A stretch of DNA of 64,000 nucleotides from assembly GCA_027943745.1 (NCBI GenBank), contig AP025763.1:62001-126000 (forward strand), read 5' to 3'. Origin of the DNA: Neptuniibacter victor. Its GTDB lineage: Bacteria > Pseudomonadota > Gammaproteobacteria > Pseudomonadales > Balneatricaceae. This document shows, in pieces, positions 24,321 through 33,742 of the stretch (its first letter is position 1; every line of letters begins with the position of its first letter). Position numbers and translations under genes: made by a program. Below the pieces are notes generated by a model. The model ran no database searches, was not told where the DNA came from, and worked only from the letters and a program-made list of their open reading frames with translations.

Positions 24321-25091
24321 ATGTCTAATCTACTGATGGCTGGCAAGAAGGTATTGATTGTTGGGATTGCTAACGATAAAAGCATTGCCTATGGTTGTGC
24401 CAAAAAGCTACGAGAGCAGGGTGCCGAGCTTGCTATTACCTACCTCAATGAAAAGGCAAAACGCTTTGTGGCGCCGATTGCTGACGAGCTAGAAGCCAGT
24501 ATCTTTATGCCATTAGATGTATCACAACCGGGTGAAATGGCAGCGGTTTTTGCTGAGATAGAGGAGCAATGGGGCTCCCTAGATGGCGTTATTCATTCTT
24601 TAGCTTTCTGTCCACTTGAAGATCTACATGCACCAATTTCTGATTGCTCACGTGAAGGCTTCTTACAAGCGATGGATGTATCCTGTTATTCGTTTATTGA
24701 GATGGCAGGAATGGCGAAGAACCTGATGACATCAGGTGGCTCAATGATTAATTTTTCTTATTTGGGCAGTGCTTTGGCGACAGGTGATTATAATATTATG
24801 GGGTGCGCTAAAGCTTCTTTGGAAGCTGCAACACGTTATTTAGCTAGAGATCTTGGGCCGAAACACATTAGGATTAACTCTATCTCTCCGGGCACTATTG
24901 CGACGCGCGCTGCAGGTGGCATCAAAGACTTTGATGCAATGCTTGAGTACAACCGTGCAAAGTCAGTTGATCATCTATTGCCGACTGTTGAAGAGGTAGG
25001 TGGTGCTGCCCTTTATTACCTAAGTGATCTATCGCGCGGTGTGACAGGAACTACTCACTATGTCGATCACGGTGTTTGCATTGTTGGTTAA
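24321..25091 (+). CDS. fabI: FabI-family enoyl-ACP reductase (divergent type)
   Basis: A 256-residue short-chain dehydrogenase-fold protein of the FabI type, expected to reduce enoyl-ACP with NAD(P)H in fatty acid synthesis. The cofactor loop GIANDKSIAYGCAKKL, the SLAFCPLEDL strand, the two FabI tyrosines (in FSYLGSAL and DYNIMG) and the catalytic lysine in AKASLEAATRYLA are conserved. The canonical ERAIPNYN segment is replaced by ALATGDYN, and the whole resembles the second FabI clade seen in alphaproteobacteria, so a specialised reductase is possible. The ATG at 24321 preceded by GAGG is chosen over an upstream TTG that adds a non-conserved extension. Monocistronic. Confidence 0.8.
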   Translation: MSNLLMAGKKVLIVGIANDKSIAYGCAKKLREQGAELAITYLNEKAKRFVAPIADELEASIFMPLDVSQPGEMAAVFAEIEEQWGSLDGVIHSLAFCPLEDLHAPISDCSREGFLQAMDVSCYSFIEMAGMAKNLMTSGGSMINFSYLGSALATGDYNIMGCAKASLEAATRYLARDLGPKHIRINSISPGTIATRAAGGIKDFDAMLEYNRAKSVDHLLPTVEEVGGAALYYLSDLSRGVTGTTHYVDHGVCIVG

Positions 25092-25137
25092 TACTTTGGT
25101 CTGTAATTAATTCTTTTCTTATTTTAGTGCAGCTATA

Positions 25138-25163
25138 ACCCAAATTTTCATTTGGGTTTTTTT
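25138..25163 (+). terminator. Terminator of the fabI-like gene
   Basis: AACCCAAAT / ATTTGGGTT stem with a TTTC loop and a run of T. Confidence 0.88.
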
Positions 25164-25340
25164 ATATCTTTTTCTTATTATTTCAATAAAACAACATGAT
25201 ACAGTCAATTATTCATCCATTTTCTGTTAAGTTAGAGACAATATGGCCGACAAACATCTTTATTGTTGCGCTTAATCATTAATCTTCTGTTCAGCGATTG
25301 AAACGTGTGTTTAAGACCGGTAGATTGATAGCTTGGTAAT

Positions 25341-26300
25341 ATGAGTCAGATAAGCTCAGGAGTTGATAGTTTGCTTGCACTGTTTAAAAAGAAAACAGCA
25401 GCTAAAGGAATAACTTCGGTTGTATTTAATAGCGATGGTGTTTCATTAGCGCACGTACAAGATACTTCTACTCAGCCAGAATTGACCTTTTGTGAGTTTG
25501 TTCCCTCATCTTCGCCTTTTCAAGAGCCTCATCGTTTTTCAGAAATTATCAGCCAGAATGGCCTTCAGGGCAGTCGTGCTCTTATCGTCTTACCGGAGTC
25601 TTGCTACCAGTTACATTTGGTTGAGCGTCCTGAAGTATCAGATGATGAGCTAGTTGATGCTCTGCGCTGGCGCATAAAAGATATGATCAGTTTTGATATA
25701 GACAAAACTGTTATTGATTACATCGAACTTCCTGAAGATGCCTATCGTGGACGATCTCGTATGATCTACGCAGTCGCTGCATTACAGGAAGAGATAGATA
25801 AAAGAGCTGCTTGGTGTGAAAGTATAGGCCTAACGCCTGTTATTGTTGATGTACCGGAATTGGCACTACTTAACCTCACGGAAGACTTGGCCGATAGTGA
25901 GGCAGGTCTAGCGGTCTTTTATTTGGGAGAGGAGAGTAGCTCAATTAATTTGTTGTCTGATGCTTCTCTGTATTTCACCCGCCACTTGTCATATAGCAAA
26001 AATGCGCCTTCTGAAAATGCAGGGGCCGCTGTTTTAGAATTGCAGCGATCGCTGGATTATTACGAAAGTCAGGTCGGTAAGCCGCCCTGTGTTCGCCTAC
26101 TCGTCATGCCGCTGCAGTCTGATGACACGCCGCTGATGAATGAACTACGTCAAAATTTATATTTGGATATTCATTCTTTAAATTTGAATAACTTAGTTGC
26201 TAGTAGTGAGCCTTTATCAGATCAACTCCAGCAGTCTGTTACTGTTGCTGTTGCTGCTGCCCTTAGAGCTGAACAGCGTGGCGTAGAGGGGGGAGTATGA
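25341..26300 (+). CDS. mshI: MSHA biogenesis protein MshI (PilM/GspL-like)
   Basis: A 319-residue actin-fold, PilM-type cytoplasmic protein that starts the MSHA (mannose-sensitive haemagglutinin) type IV pilus operon. Recognisable parts are GITSVVFNSDGVSLAHV at the N-terminus, LRWRIKDMISFDIDKTVIDYIELP and the internal ELQRSLDYYESQVG. It is thought to link the ATPase to the alignment complex in the inner membrane. The next gene starts before this one ends (4-bp overlap). The 250-bp region upstream (25092-25340) should hold the operon promoter, but I see no convincing hexamers. Confidence 0.85.
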   Translation: MSQISSGVDSLLALFKKKTAAKGITSVVFNSDGVSLAHVQDTSTQPELTFCEFVPSSSPFQEPHRFSEIISQNGLQGSRALIVLPESCYQLHLVERPEVSDDELVDALRWRIKDMISFDIDKTVIDYIELPEDAYRGRSRMIYAVAALQEEIDKRAAWCESIGLTPVIVDVPELALLNLTEDLADSEAGLAVFYLGEESSSINLLSDASLYFTRHLSYSKNAPSENAGAAVLELQRSLDYYESQVGKPPCVRLLVMPLQSDDTPLMNELRQNLYLDIHSLNLNNLVASSEPLSDQLQQSVTVAVAAALRAEQRGVEGGV

Positions 26301-26896
26301 AGCAACGTATTAATTTATATAATCCCAACAAACCGAAAACCAAGTTTGAACCGCTTAGTCTCTCTGGCAGCATAACTATTGCTGCTGCCTCAGTTATTGT
26401 TTTTCTGATACTTGGTTTGGGGCTTACGTTTTATGCTGGATCGCAAGAAGATAAACTATCTACCCTCAATGCTACTAAAAAACGTTTGGACGCGGATGTA
26501 GCTAAAGAGCAAGGGCGTTTTGCAAATAGACAGGCCCAACCTGAATTGCTGTCTGAACAAGAGCGCCTTAAGCGTGAAATAGCGGCTCGACAACAATTGA
26601 AAATGTTACTGCACAAAGTTCAGCCCGCTTATGGGGCAAGCTTTTCTTCGTATCTATTTGCACTTGCTGAGTCTTCAGTTTCAGAAAGTTGGTTTGTTGA
26701 GTTTCAGTTAGACAATGAGAAACGTTCATTTCTGGCAAGGGGGGAGGCTGTTGATGGTCCCGCTGTTCCTGCAATGCTTGAAGCAATCGGTCGTACAGAG
26801 ACTTTTCAGGGCATGAGAGTGAGTGAACTTAATGTCCAAGCACTAGAATCAGGTGTTGAGTTCAATACAACCGCGGAGTTACGAACTTATGAGTAG
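26297..26896 (+). CDS. PilN-like MSHA alignment protein (second MshI-type protein)
   Basis: 199 residues: a short cytoplasmic N-terminus (MKQRINLYNP, the PilN signature for binding PilM), one membrane helix (ITIAAASVIVFLILGLGLTF) and a periplasmic coiled coil with a small ferredoxin-like domain. By position it equals the gene called mshI2 in Shewanella. Overlaps mshI by 4 bp and mshJ by 8 bp. Confidence 0.8.
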   Translation: MKQRINLYNPNKPKTKFEPLSLSGSITIAAASVIVFLILGLGLTFYAGSQEDKLSTLNATKKRLDADVAKEQGRFANRQAQPELLSEQERLKREIAARQQLKMLLHKVQPAYGASFSSYLFALAESSVSESWFVEFQLDNEKRSFLARGEAVDGPAVPAMLEAIGRTETFQGMRVSELNVQALESGVEFNTTAELRTYE

Positions 26897-27575
26897 TGCT
26901 TTCGGCAAAAATGCAGAAAAATGGGAAGCACTGAGCTCACGAGAGCGAGTGCTGGTTCTATTTACCATTACCATTGCCCCGTTGGCTCTGATTTATATCT
27001 GGTTAATTGAACCCGCATTGATCAGCATTAAGAAGGTACCACCACAGTTATCCGTTTTAGAAACAGGTATTGCTGGACAAGAAAAAGTACTGACCTTACT
27101 AAAGGGGCAAGAGGCTATTGATCCCAACATAGCAGCTCGCGCTGAGCTAAAGCGTTTACGCTTAGAGCTGACAGAAAAAAACGATGAGATTAAACGGGCA
27201 GCGACCAACCTTGTATCGCCTGATCAGATGCTCTTAATGCTTAAGGATGTTTTGGATAATGGGGACTCAGTTTCGTTATTAAGCGCTCGCAGTTTGGCCG
27301 TAGAGTCGATGCAGCTTGGCCAAGCAGAGGAAAATATAAATAGCACTGAAAATACTGTTCAGGCAGGCCCTGTGGCGACCATATTTATTCATCCTTTTGA
27401 AATTGAACTTGAAGGTACTTTCCAAGGTGTTTATGACTACCTGCTGCGTATTGAGCAGTTAGACGGTGTGTTTTTCTGGGACAGTTTAGATTACAGCGTA
27501 GAGGATCACCCTACTGCCAAAGTTAAGATCAAAGTTCATACCTTAAGTTCTGAAGCGGGGTGGTTAGGTGCGTAG
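26889..27575 (+). CDS. mshJ: MSHA biogenesis protein MshJ (PilO-like)
   Basis: 228 residues with a cytoplasmic start (KWEALSSRERVLVLFTI), one membrane helix (LFTITIAPLALIYIWLI) and a periplasmic coiled coil plus PilO-like domain. The frame is open from 26853, but the ATG at 26889, eight bases inside the previous gene, gives the conserved MshJ N-terminus. It should pair with the PilN-like protein. Overlaps mshK by 8 bp. Confidence 0.82.
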   Translation: MSSAFGKNAEKWEALSSRERVLVLFTITIAPLALIYIWLIEPALISIKKVPPQLSVLETGIAGQEKVLTLLKGQEAIDPNIAARAELKRLRLELTEKNDEIKRAATNLVSPDQMLLMLKDVLDNGDSVSLLSARSLAVESMQLGQAEENINSTENTVQAGPVATIFIHPFEIELEGTFQGVYDYLLRIEQLDGVFFWDSLDYSVEDHPTAKVKIKVHTLSSEAGWLGA

Positions 27576-27906
27576 AATAGTCGCTTTTGTACTGTTATGC
27601 AGTAGTAGTATTTATACGTATGCAGATACGTTGCTAGCCGATCCTACTAAGCCATCTAGATTAGTAGCTTACGCTAAATCATCCAATATAGAACAGCCGA
27701 CTTACAAGGTGAGTTGGTTAAGAACAGGAAATAAAAATAATATGGCTGTAGTTAACGGCCAGCGCGTCCAAGTTGGCGACTCAGTAGACGGTGCAACAGT
27801 GCTTTCTATTGCTCGAAGTGGTGTAACACTTGACGTTGGAAATAAGAAACAGTTGATCTCTTTAGCTGAGCATAAAGGATTTAGCAAAGTGAAGAGTGGG
27901 AAATAG
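27568..27906 (+). CDS. mshK: MSHA biogenesis protein MshK (PilP-like)
   Basis: 112 residues from a GTG start: signal peptide ending near YTYADTLLADPTKPS, then a small beta domain (VNGQRVQVGDSVDGATVL) typical of MshK/GspC-like proteins that connect the inner-membrane complex to the secretin. Overlaps mshJ by 8 bp; mshL follows after 12 bp. Confidence 0.8.
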   Translation: MRRIVAFVLLCSSSIYTYADTLLADPTKPSRLVAYAKSSNIEQPTYKVSWLRTGNKNNMAVVNGQRVQVGDSVDGATVLSIARSGVTLDVGNKKQLISLAEHKGFSKVKSGK

Positions 27907-27918
27907 GTTTAATTAGTT

Positions 27919-29499
27919 ATGAAATATATTTTCAATGTTCTTTTCCTTTGTGCTGCACTGATTGTTAGTGGCTGCCAAAGTATCGCTCCTATAGCGGGCA
28001 CAACAACCCAGCAAGAGGGGGTTGCCGCGATTAAAGATGCTATTGCTGTTAATGAACAAAGAGAGGTGGTTCCTGCACCGCCTAGCGTTGCGCCAGCCGC
28101 TTTATTGCCTCCTCTTAATTTTCAGTCTGGGAATTTAGATTCAGCGGAACGTTTTGATATTAGCGCAGAGGCTCTTCCGGCTAAAGACTTCTTTATGGGA
28201 CTCGTTCAAGGCACTGCTTACAATATGATTGTGCATGAGGCGGTTGGTGGCACTATTTCCTTAGAGCTAAAAGATGTGACAGTCGATGAGGTCATGAAAG
28301 CAATACAGCGTGTTTACGGCTATGAGTACAGCCGTAATGGTAATCTATACCAAGTTTTACCAGCGTCTTTGCAGACTCGAATTTTTCAAATTAACTATTT
28401 AGACATTCAGCGTGATGGAACATCTGATACGCAAGTTAGTGCTGGATCAGTGAGTAACTCAGGCGATAATTCGAGTTCAGATGAAGTGATAGGGACACGA
28501 ATTAGCACAAAAACCTCGACGAATTTCTGGGGAACTTTGCAAACGACTTTAGACACTATAGTGACAGGCGAGGGCCGCAAAGTTGTAGTGACACCTCAAA
28601 CAGGTGTGATTGTTGTACGCGCACTACCTAGTGAGCTATCGACCGTTAGGGATTATCTTGCGCAAGCAGAGCTTATTCTACATCGACAGGTTGTTATCGA
28701 GGCTAAAATATTAGAAGTTACGCTTAACAATGGTTTTCAAGCAGGGGTAAATTGGACCGCTTTAGGTGAGTTAAGCACAGGTAAAACTGCACTGTTTAGC
28801 CAATCCTCAACAGGCCTAACAAACAGTGATGCGATCGGTGGTATTTTCAAGGCAGATCTAAGCTTAGGTGACTTTACAGCAGTTATTGAGTTGTTAGGAA
28901 GTCAGGGAGACGTACAAGTACTATCTAGCCCGCGCGTATCTACTGTTAATAACCAGAAAGCCGTTATAAAAGTTGGTACGGATGAGTTTTTTGTGACGGA
29001 GGTCGAAAATACAACTACGACGGGTACTAGTACGACGTCGTCACCAAGTATTGAGTTGACACCTTTCTTCTCGGGTATTGCATTGGATGTGACGCCTCAG
29101 ATTAGTGAAGAAGGAGATATTGTGCTGCATATCCATCCGACAGTTTCTGAGGTAGTAGATCAGCAAAAACAGATTAGTGTAGGCACCGATGATTTTAATA
29201 TTCCGCTGGCACTCAGCTCTATCCGTGAATCAGATAGTATTGTTAGGGCAGAGAGCGGGCAAGTGATCGTTATCGGAGGATTGATGAAGTCGTCTGATAG
29301 CGATACTCAAGCTAAAACGCCAGGGTTGGGGGACCTTCCGGGTATTGGGAATCTATTTAAGCAAAAACGACAAGCAGGCAGTAAAACCGAATTGGTTATT
29401 ATGTTGCGCCCAGTTTTAGCTAATCATGATAATTTACAGAACGAGTTAAAGCGTAGTCTCAGATCATTCCAAAACCTGCAGGCGCCACCTGCTCTGTAA
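27919..29499 (+). CDS. mshL: MSHA outer-membrane secretin MshL
   Basis: 526 residues. Lipoprotein signal with lipobox ALIVSGCQS (lipidated Cys at about 19), an N-terminal STN/secretin N domain (ISLELKDVTVDEVMKAIQRV), a serine-rich loop and the C-terminal secretin domain (VQVLSSPRVSTVNNQKAVIK, then VIVIGGLMKS, LGDLPGIGNLFKQK, ELVIMLRP). It forms the outer-membrane pore for the pilus. The length is usual for MshL. Confidence 0.93.
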   Translation: MKYIFNVLFLCAALIVSGCQSIAPIAGTTTQQEGVAAIKDAIAVNEQREVVPAPPSVAPAALLPPLNFQSGNLDSAERFDISAEALPAKDFFMGLVQGTAYNMIVHEAVGGTISLELKDVTVDEVMKAIQRVYGYEYSRNGNLYQVLPASLQTRIFQINYLDIQRDGTSDTQVSAGSVSNSGDNSSSDEVIGTRISTKTSTNFWGTLQTTLDTIVTGEGRKVVVTPQTGVIVVRALPSELSTVRDYLAQAELILHRQVVIEAKILEVTLNNGFQAGVNWTALGELSTGKTALFSQSSTGLTNSDAIGGIFKADLSLGDFTAVIELLGSQGDVQVLSSPRVSTVNNQKAVIKVGTDEFFVTEVENTTTTGTSTTSSPSIELTPFFSGIALDVTPQISEEGDIVLHIHPTVSEVVDQQKQISVGTDDFNIPLALSSIRESDSIVRAESGQVIVIGGLMKSSDSDTQAKTPGLGDLPGIGNLFKQKRQAGSKTELVIMLRPVLANHDNLQNELKRSLRSFQNLQAPPAL

Positions 29500-29512
29500 C
29501 AGAGGTTAATGG

Positions 29513-30415
29513 ATGTACACGGATCATTTTGGTTTAAGCGAGCTTCCTTTTACGCTGACACCTAATACGCATTTTTTCTTAAATATGCCGACCCATCATG
29601 AAGCGCTGAACTTGATGTTGGTAGCCCTCGCTGGCGGTGATGGTTTTGTCAAAGTCGTCGGTGAAGTGGGCACGGGTAAAACGCTACTATGCCGGAAGTT
29701 ACTCAATGCGCTAGATAGTGATAACTATGTAACGGCTTATATTCCAAACCCTTACTTGAGCCCCGACGAATTTCGTAAAAGTTTTGCTCAAGAGATTGGG
29801 CTTGATGTTAGCGGATTAGAGCATTTCGATTTGTTGAATGCGATCAATCAACGTTTAATTGAATTGGCGCATGAGCAGAAAAAGGTTGTTCTTCTGGTAG
29901 ATGAAGCACAAGCGATCCCAGAAGAAACTATTGAAGCGCTCAGGCTTTTGACAAATCTTGAAACAGAATCCGCCAAGTTATTTCAAGTGGTTCTATTTGG
30001 CCAGCCAGAATTAGACGAGTTATTAGGTAAGCAGTCGCTGCGGCAGCTATTGCAACGCATTACGTTTAGTTATGAACTTAGCCATTTAGATAGTGAAGCG
30101 GTCGAGCATTATATAGATCAGCGTGTTCAACGGGCCGGTTTTAATGGCATGTCTCTTTTTAAACGGGATGCGTCAAGAAAAATTGCTCAAGCATCCGGTG
30201 GAACTCCTCGCCTTATTAATATTCTTTCGCACAAAGCGTTGATGGCTGCTTATGGCAAAGGTGACTTAAAAGTTGATGGGGCGCATGTTTTACGGGCGAT
30301 AGAAGATACACAAGGTATCGTTAAACCAAAGAGTATTCAGCCGTTAGTCTGGGGATTAATTAGCGGCTTATTCGTGCTTACAGCGGTGCTGGTTTACTTT
30401 GGAGTTAACCAATGA
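29513..30415 (+). CDS. mshM: MSHA biogenesis ATPase MshM (ExeA-like)
   Basis: 300 residues: an AAA+ ATPase of the ExeA/GspA type (HFGLSELPFTLTPNTHFFL start, Walker A GEVGTGKT at 50-57, Walker B VVLLVDEAQAI, sensor QVVLFGQPELD) with a C-terminal membrane helix (LVWGLISGLFVLTAVLVYFG). Probably helps place the secretin in the envelope. Overlaps mshN by 4 bp (ATGA). Confidence 0.9.
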   Translation: MYTDHFGLSELPFTLTPNTHFFLNMPTHHEALNLMLVALAGGDGFVKVVGEVGTGKTLLCRKLLNALDSDNYVTAYIPNPYLSPDEFRKSFAQEIGLDVSGLEHFDLLNAINQRLIELAHEQKKVVLLVDEAQAIPEETIEALRLLTNLETESAKLFQVVLFGQPELDELLGKQSLRQLLQRITFSYELSHLDSEAVEHYIDQRVQRAGFNGMSLFKRDASRKIAQASGGTPRLINILSHKALMAAYGKGDLKVDGAHVLRAIEDTQGIVKPKSIQPLVWGLISGLFVLTAVLVYFGVNQ

Positions 30416-31932
30416 GTTTGGTTAATGACATGTTGAGGGATCTGGAGCAGCGTAATGAGCGCCCTACAGACGTACCAGGTAATGACTCATCGGTAAAAGC
30501 CGCTCAGTATGTCGAAGAAACGCCTGAAAGCAAGACTCCGCGATTAATTCTTTGGTTGATTGGTGTAGTGGCTGTTTCTACTACGCTGTGGTTGCTGTGG
30601 CAAGATCATGCGACTAAACCGGCTGTTGTGGCAGATATTCCTAAAACTACAGAAGTGGAAGATAAGCATACTAGCGTGATTAATGAGACTCGCGCTGTAG
30701 TGACGACTGAACCAGCGAGTGTGCAGCCACGGGTTAATGAAGCTGAGGTCGTGATTGTTGCTGAAGTTCCTAATCTTTCTCAATCCTCTTCGAGTGTTCG
30801 GAATGATTCGATAGCGGCTACTGTGTTGGTAGAGTCTACTGTGCCAGAAGAGACTACAGGCACTATCGCGATTAACGAAATTAAATGGGCGGGGACTGAT
30901 TTTGGTGGTGATCTCGTTGTTCGCTTGAACGGCGATGCGGATGTGCAAGTGCTTAACCAAAAGGGAAACAGTATCGTTGTCGCATTTGATGACGTGGCGA
31001 TGCGTACTACTTTACCATTTATTTCTAGCCCGTTTATTGATCGTTTAGATATGGATGTTGATAGCGAGCAGGGGCGCACGTTGCTGACATTAACGACTTA
31101 CCGCCCTAGTCAATTTGCTTTTCGAGTTCAACAAACACCGACAACATTGATACTTGGAGTTATTCCTAAGCAGGAGAGGTCAGTTTCAACCGATGAAGGG
31201 CTAGCCGCTTCTTCAGATGTGCCTGATACAGTTAAGCCTGATGAGAGTGTTGAGCAGGAAGCCTCTGTTATTCGCTCTGGGGAAGAACTTCAGGTGATCT
31301 CTTCAGTACAGGATGAAGGGAAAAAAACGGTTCGACCTGTTGCCAAATCGAGGAAAGCGTTAAACGACAACCAATCGGCCGATCGTGCACGGGCTATGGT
31401 CAATCGGGGCGATGTTTCCGGGGCTGAGAATATCTTGCGAACAATGGTGGCAAGGGGGGGGAATCAGGCTGTAAATTCAAGAGTATTACTTTCTACTTTG
31501 TTGTTATCGCAAGGTAAAACAGCCGATGCGCAGTTACTCGTTACGCAAAGCCTCAAGTTGCATTCTCAAAATAGCCAGCTCAAAAAACTTCAAGCACGTC
31601 TTTGGATTACAGGTAATCAGTCTGAAAAAGCGGCATCGCTTCTTTCTCAGTCACCACCGATTATTAATAATGATCCTGAATATTACGAGTTAATGGCAAC
31701 GGCCTGGCAACAGCAAGGAAGTCCTGATAAAGCCGCGAACATCTATTATCAGTTGTTGCAGCAAAACAACGATATGCCGCGTTGGTGGGTCGGAATGGGG
31801 TACGCCTTAGAACAGGGGCGACGTTATTCCGATGCTAGAAATGCTTATCAAAGTGGGATGCAGATTCCATCGATAGATAGTAGTTTGAAAAATTATGCTC
31901 GTCAGCGTATCCAAGCGCTGGCTGGCCATTAG
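30412..31932 (+). CDS. mshN: MSHA biogenesis protein MshN (TPR protein)
   Basis: 506 residues. It begins MSLVNDMLRDLEQRNERP, the GspB/MshN signature; one membrane helix (LILWLIGVVAVSTTLWLL), a long low-complexity periplasmic linker, an AMIN-like beta region near 155-245 and C-terminal tetratricopeptide repeats (about 345-500, for example YELMATAWQQQGSPDKAANI). It is expected to act with MshM in secretin assembly. Confidence 0.88.
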   Translation: MSLVNDMLRDLEQRNERPTDVPGNDSSVKAAQYVEETPESKTPRLILWLIGVVAVSTTLWLLWQDHATKPAVVADIPKTTEVEDKHTSVINETRAVVTTEPASVQPRVNEAEVVIVAEVPNLSQSSSSVRNDSIAATVLVESTVPEETTGTIAINEIKWAGTDFGGDLVVRLNGDADVQVLNQKGNSIVVAFDDVAMRTTLPFISSPFIDRLDMDVDSEQGRTLLTLTTYRPSQFAFRVQQTPTTLILGVIPKQERSVSTDEGLAASSDVPDTVKPDESVEQEASVIRSGEELQVISSVQDEGKKTVRPVAKSRKALNDNQSADRARAMVNRGDVSGAENILRTMVARGGNQAVNSRVLLSTLLLSQGKTADAQLLVTQSLKLHSQNSQLKKLQARLWITGNQSEKAASLLSQSPPIINNDPEYYELMATAWQQQGSPDKAANIYYQLLQQNNDMPRWWVGMGYALEQGRRYSDARNAYQSGMQIPSIDSSLKNYARQRIQALAGH

Positions 31933-31946
31933 GAGGGAAGGGCTGC

Positions 31947-33728
31947 ATGGCTGCACCCAAGATGAAAATCCGTATTGGCGATCTGTTGGTTCAAAACGGT
32001 GTTCTTACTGAACCTCAATTAATGGAAGCGCTGGACAAGCAGAAACAAACTCGTCAGAAGCTGGGTAAAACGTTACTGACGATGGGTTATGTGAAGGAGC
32101 AACAATTTCTTGAGTTCCTTTCGCAGCAGCTGAACATCCCCTTAGTTGAATTAAACCATTATTCCTTTAATCAAGAAGACGTATTACGTCTTCCTGAAAC
32201 GCAAGCTCGTCGTTTTCGTGCATTAGTCTTAAAAGAAGATGTTGATCATTTCTTGGTTGGGATGTCAGATCCCATGGATATCTTTGCTTTTGATGAGTTA
32301 CAGAGAATACTGCCAAAGCCGATTGAATTGGCGGTTGTTTCTGAAGCACAACTACTGCAATCAATGGATCTTTTATACCGTAAAACAAGTGATATAGAGG
32401 ATTTAGCCGATCAGCTTAATGAAGAGATTGCTGATGATGCTTTCGATCTGTCTGCATTAACTGCCACAGATGAAGTCGATGTTCCCGTTGTTAAGCTTCT
32501 GAAAAGTCTTTTCGAAGATGCTGTACAGGTTGGAGCCTCTGATATACATATCGAGCCAGATGAAACGGTATTAAGGATACGTCAGCGTATTGATGGTGTG
32601 CTGCATGAGCATGTCATGAAAGAGAAACGTATCGCTTCGGCATTAGTGTTGCGCCTTAAATTGATGGCCTCGCTTAATATCTCTGAGAAACGACTCCCTC
32701 AAGATGGTCGTTTTAATATCAACGTTAAGGGCCACAGTGTTGATGTCCGTATGTCGACACTGCCGATTCAATTCGGTGAATCTGTGGTTATGCGCTTACT
32801 GGATCAATCGGGCGGCATTATTGGGTTGGACAAGGTTGGTTTGCCTGAGAAAATGCTGCCTCGATTGCGCAAAATGATTAATGAACCGCATGGTATTCTT
32901 TTGGTTACGGGGCCTACCGGTAGTGGTAAAACAACCACGCTTTATGGCGCGCTTAACGAGCTTAACAGTCATCAGAAGAAGATTATTACCGTAGAAGATC
33001 CGGTTGAGTATCGTCTACCCCGAATCAACCAGGTTCAGGTGCATCCTAACATTGGTCTGGATTTCTCTACCGTCTTGCGTGCCACGTTGCGTCAAGACCC
33101 GGATATCTTGCTTGTAGGTGAGATCCGAGATAAAGAAACCGCTGAAATAGCCTTGCGGGCTGCGATGACAGGTCACTTTGTACTGTCAACTTTACATACC
33201 AATGATGCGGTTTCTAGTGCCATGCGTTTAACGGATATTGGTATCGAAGGCTATTTAGCCGCATCCGCTCTAAACGGAATATTAGCGCAGCGGTTAGTGC
33301 GTAAAATTTGCGATAACTGCACACAGCACTACCATCCAACGGGTGCAGAACAGATCTGGTTAGATGCGCGGCAAGAAGAGCTTGGTCTTGATGATATTGA
33401 GCTGAAAAAGGGGCGCGGTTGTACCTATTGTAATAATACAGGGTACAAAGGCCGGACCGGTATTTTTGAGCTGCTTGAAATTAATGAGCCGATGGCAGAT
33501 GCCCTACGTCGAGATGACAGTGCAGCATTTACCGTTGCGGCGAAGACCGACCCGCATTATCAACCGCTGGTATATAGTGCCCTTGAATTGGCGATCGCAG
33601 GTATTACTTCACTAGATGAAGTGTTCCGTGTGACGGAGCAGTTAGATGAATCGATATACCTTGATGCCCCTGATGCAGATGCAGCGAGCACTCATAGTGT
33701 AGGTATCAGCGGCTTAGAACTTGAGTAA
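31947..33728 (+). CDS. mshE: MSHA pilus extension ATPase MshE with c-di-GMP-binding-type N-domain
   Basis: 593 residues, GspE/PilB family. The N-terminus (residues 9-62) holds two copies of the MshEN motif (RIGDLLVQNGVLTEPQLMEA and KLGKTLLTMGYVKEQQFLEF), which in V. cholerae MshE binds c-di-GMP directly. The motor domain has Walker A GPTGSGKT (322-329), the Asp box, Walker B (ILLVGEIRDKETAEIAL), the His box (GHFVLSTLHTND) and a four-cysteine zinc site (CDNC ... CTYC). It powers pilus extension, and the intact motifs predict c-di-GMP control. Confidence 0.94.
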   Translation: MAAPKMKIRIGDLLVQNGVLTEPQLMEALDKQKQTRQKLGKTLLTMGYVKEQQFLEFLSQQLNIPLVELNHYSFNQEDVLRLPETQARRFRALVLKEDVDHFLVGMSDPMDIFAFDELQRILPKPIELAVVSEAQLLQSMDLLYRKTSDIEDLADQLNEEIADDAFDLSALTATDEVDVPVVKLLKSLFEDAVQVGASDIHIEPDETVLRIRQRIDGVLHEHVMKEKRIASALVLRLKLMASLNISEKRLPQDGRFNINVKGHSVDVRMSTLPIQFGESVVMRLLDQSGGIIGLDKVGLPEKMLPRLRKMINEPHGILLVTGPTGSGKTTTLYGALNELNSHQKKIITVEDPVEYRLPRINQVQVHPNIGLDFSTVLRATLRQDPDILLVGEIRDKETAEIALRAAMTGHFVLSTLHTNDAVSSAMRLTDIGIEGYLAASALNGILAQRLVRKICDNCTQHYHPTGAEQIWLDARQEELGLDDIELKKGRGCTYCNNTGYKGRTGIFELLEINEPMADALRRDDSAAFTVAAKTDPHYQPLVYSALELAIAGITSLDEVFRVTEQLDESIYLDAPDADAASTHSVGISGLELE

Positions 33729-33742
33729 TGGGTGCGAATTAG

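Noticed and set aside
30544-31079. Minus-strand frames of 138 and 99 codons
   Set aside because: They are shadows of mshN, whose product has clear domains and operon overlaps.
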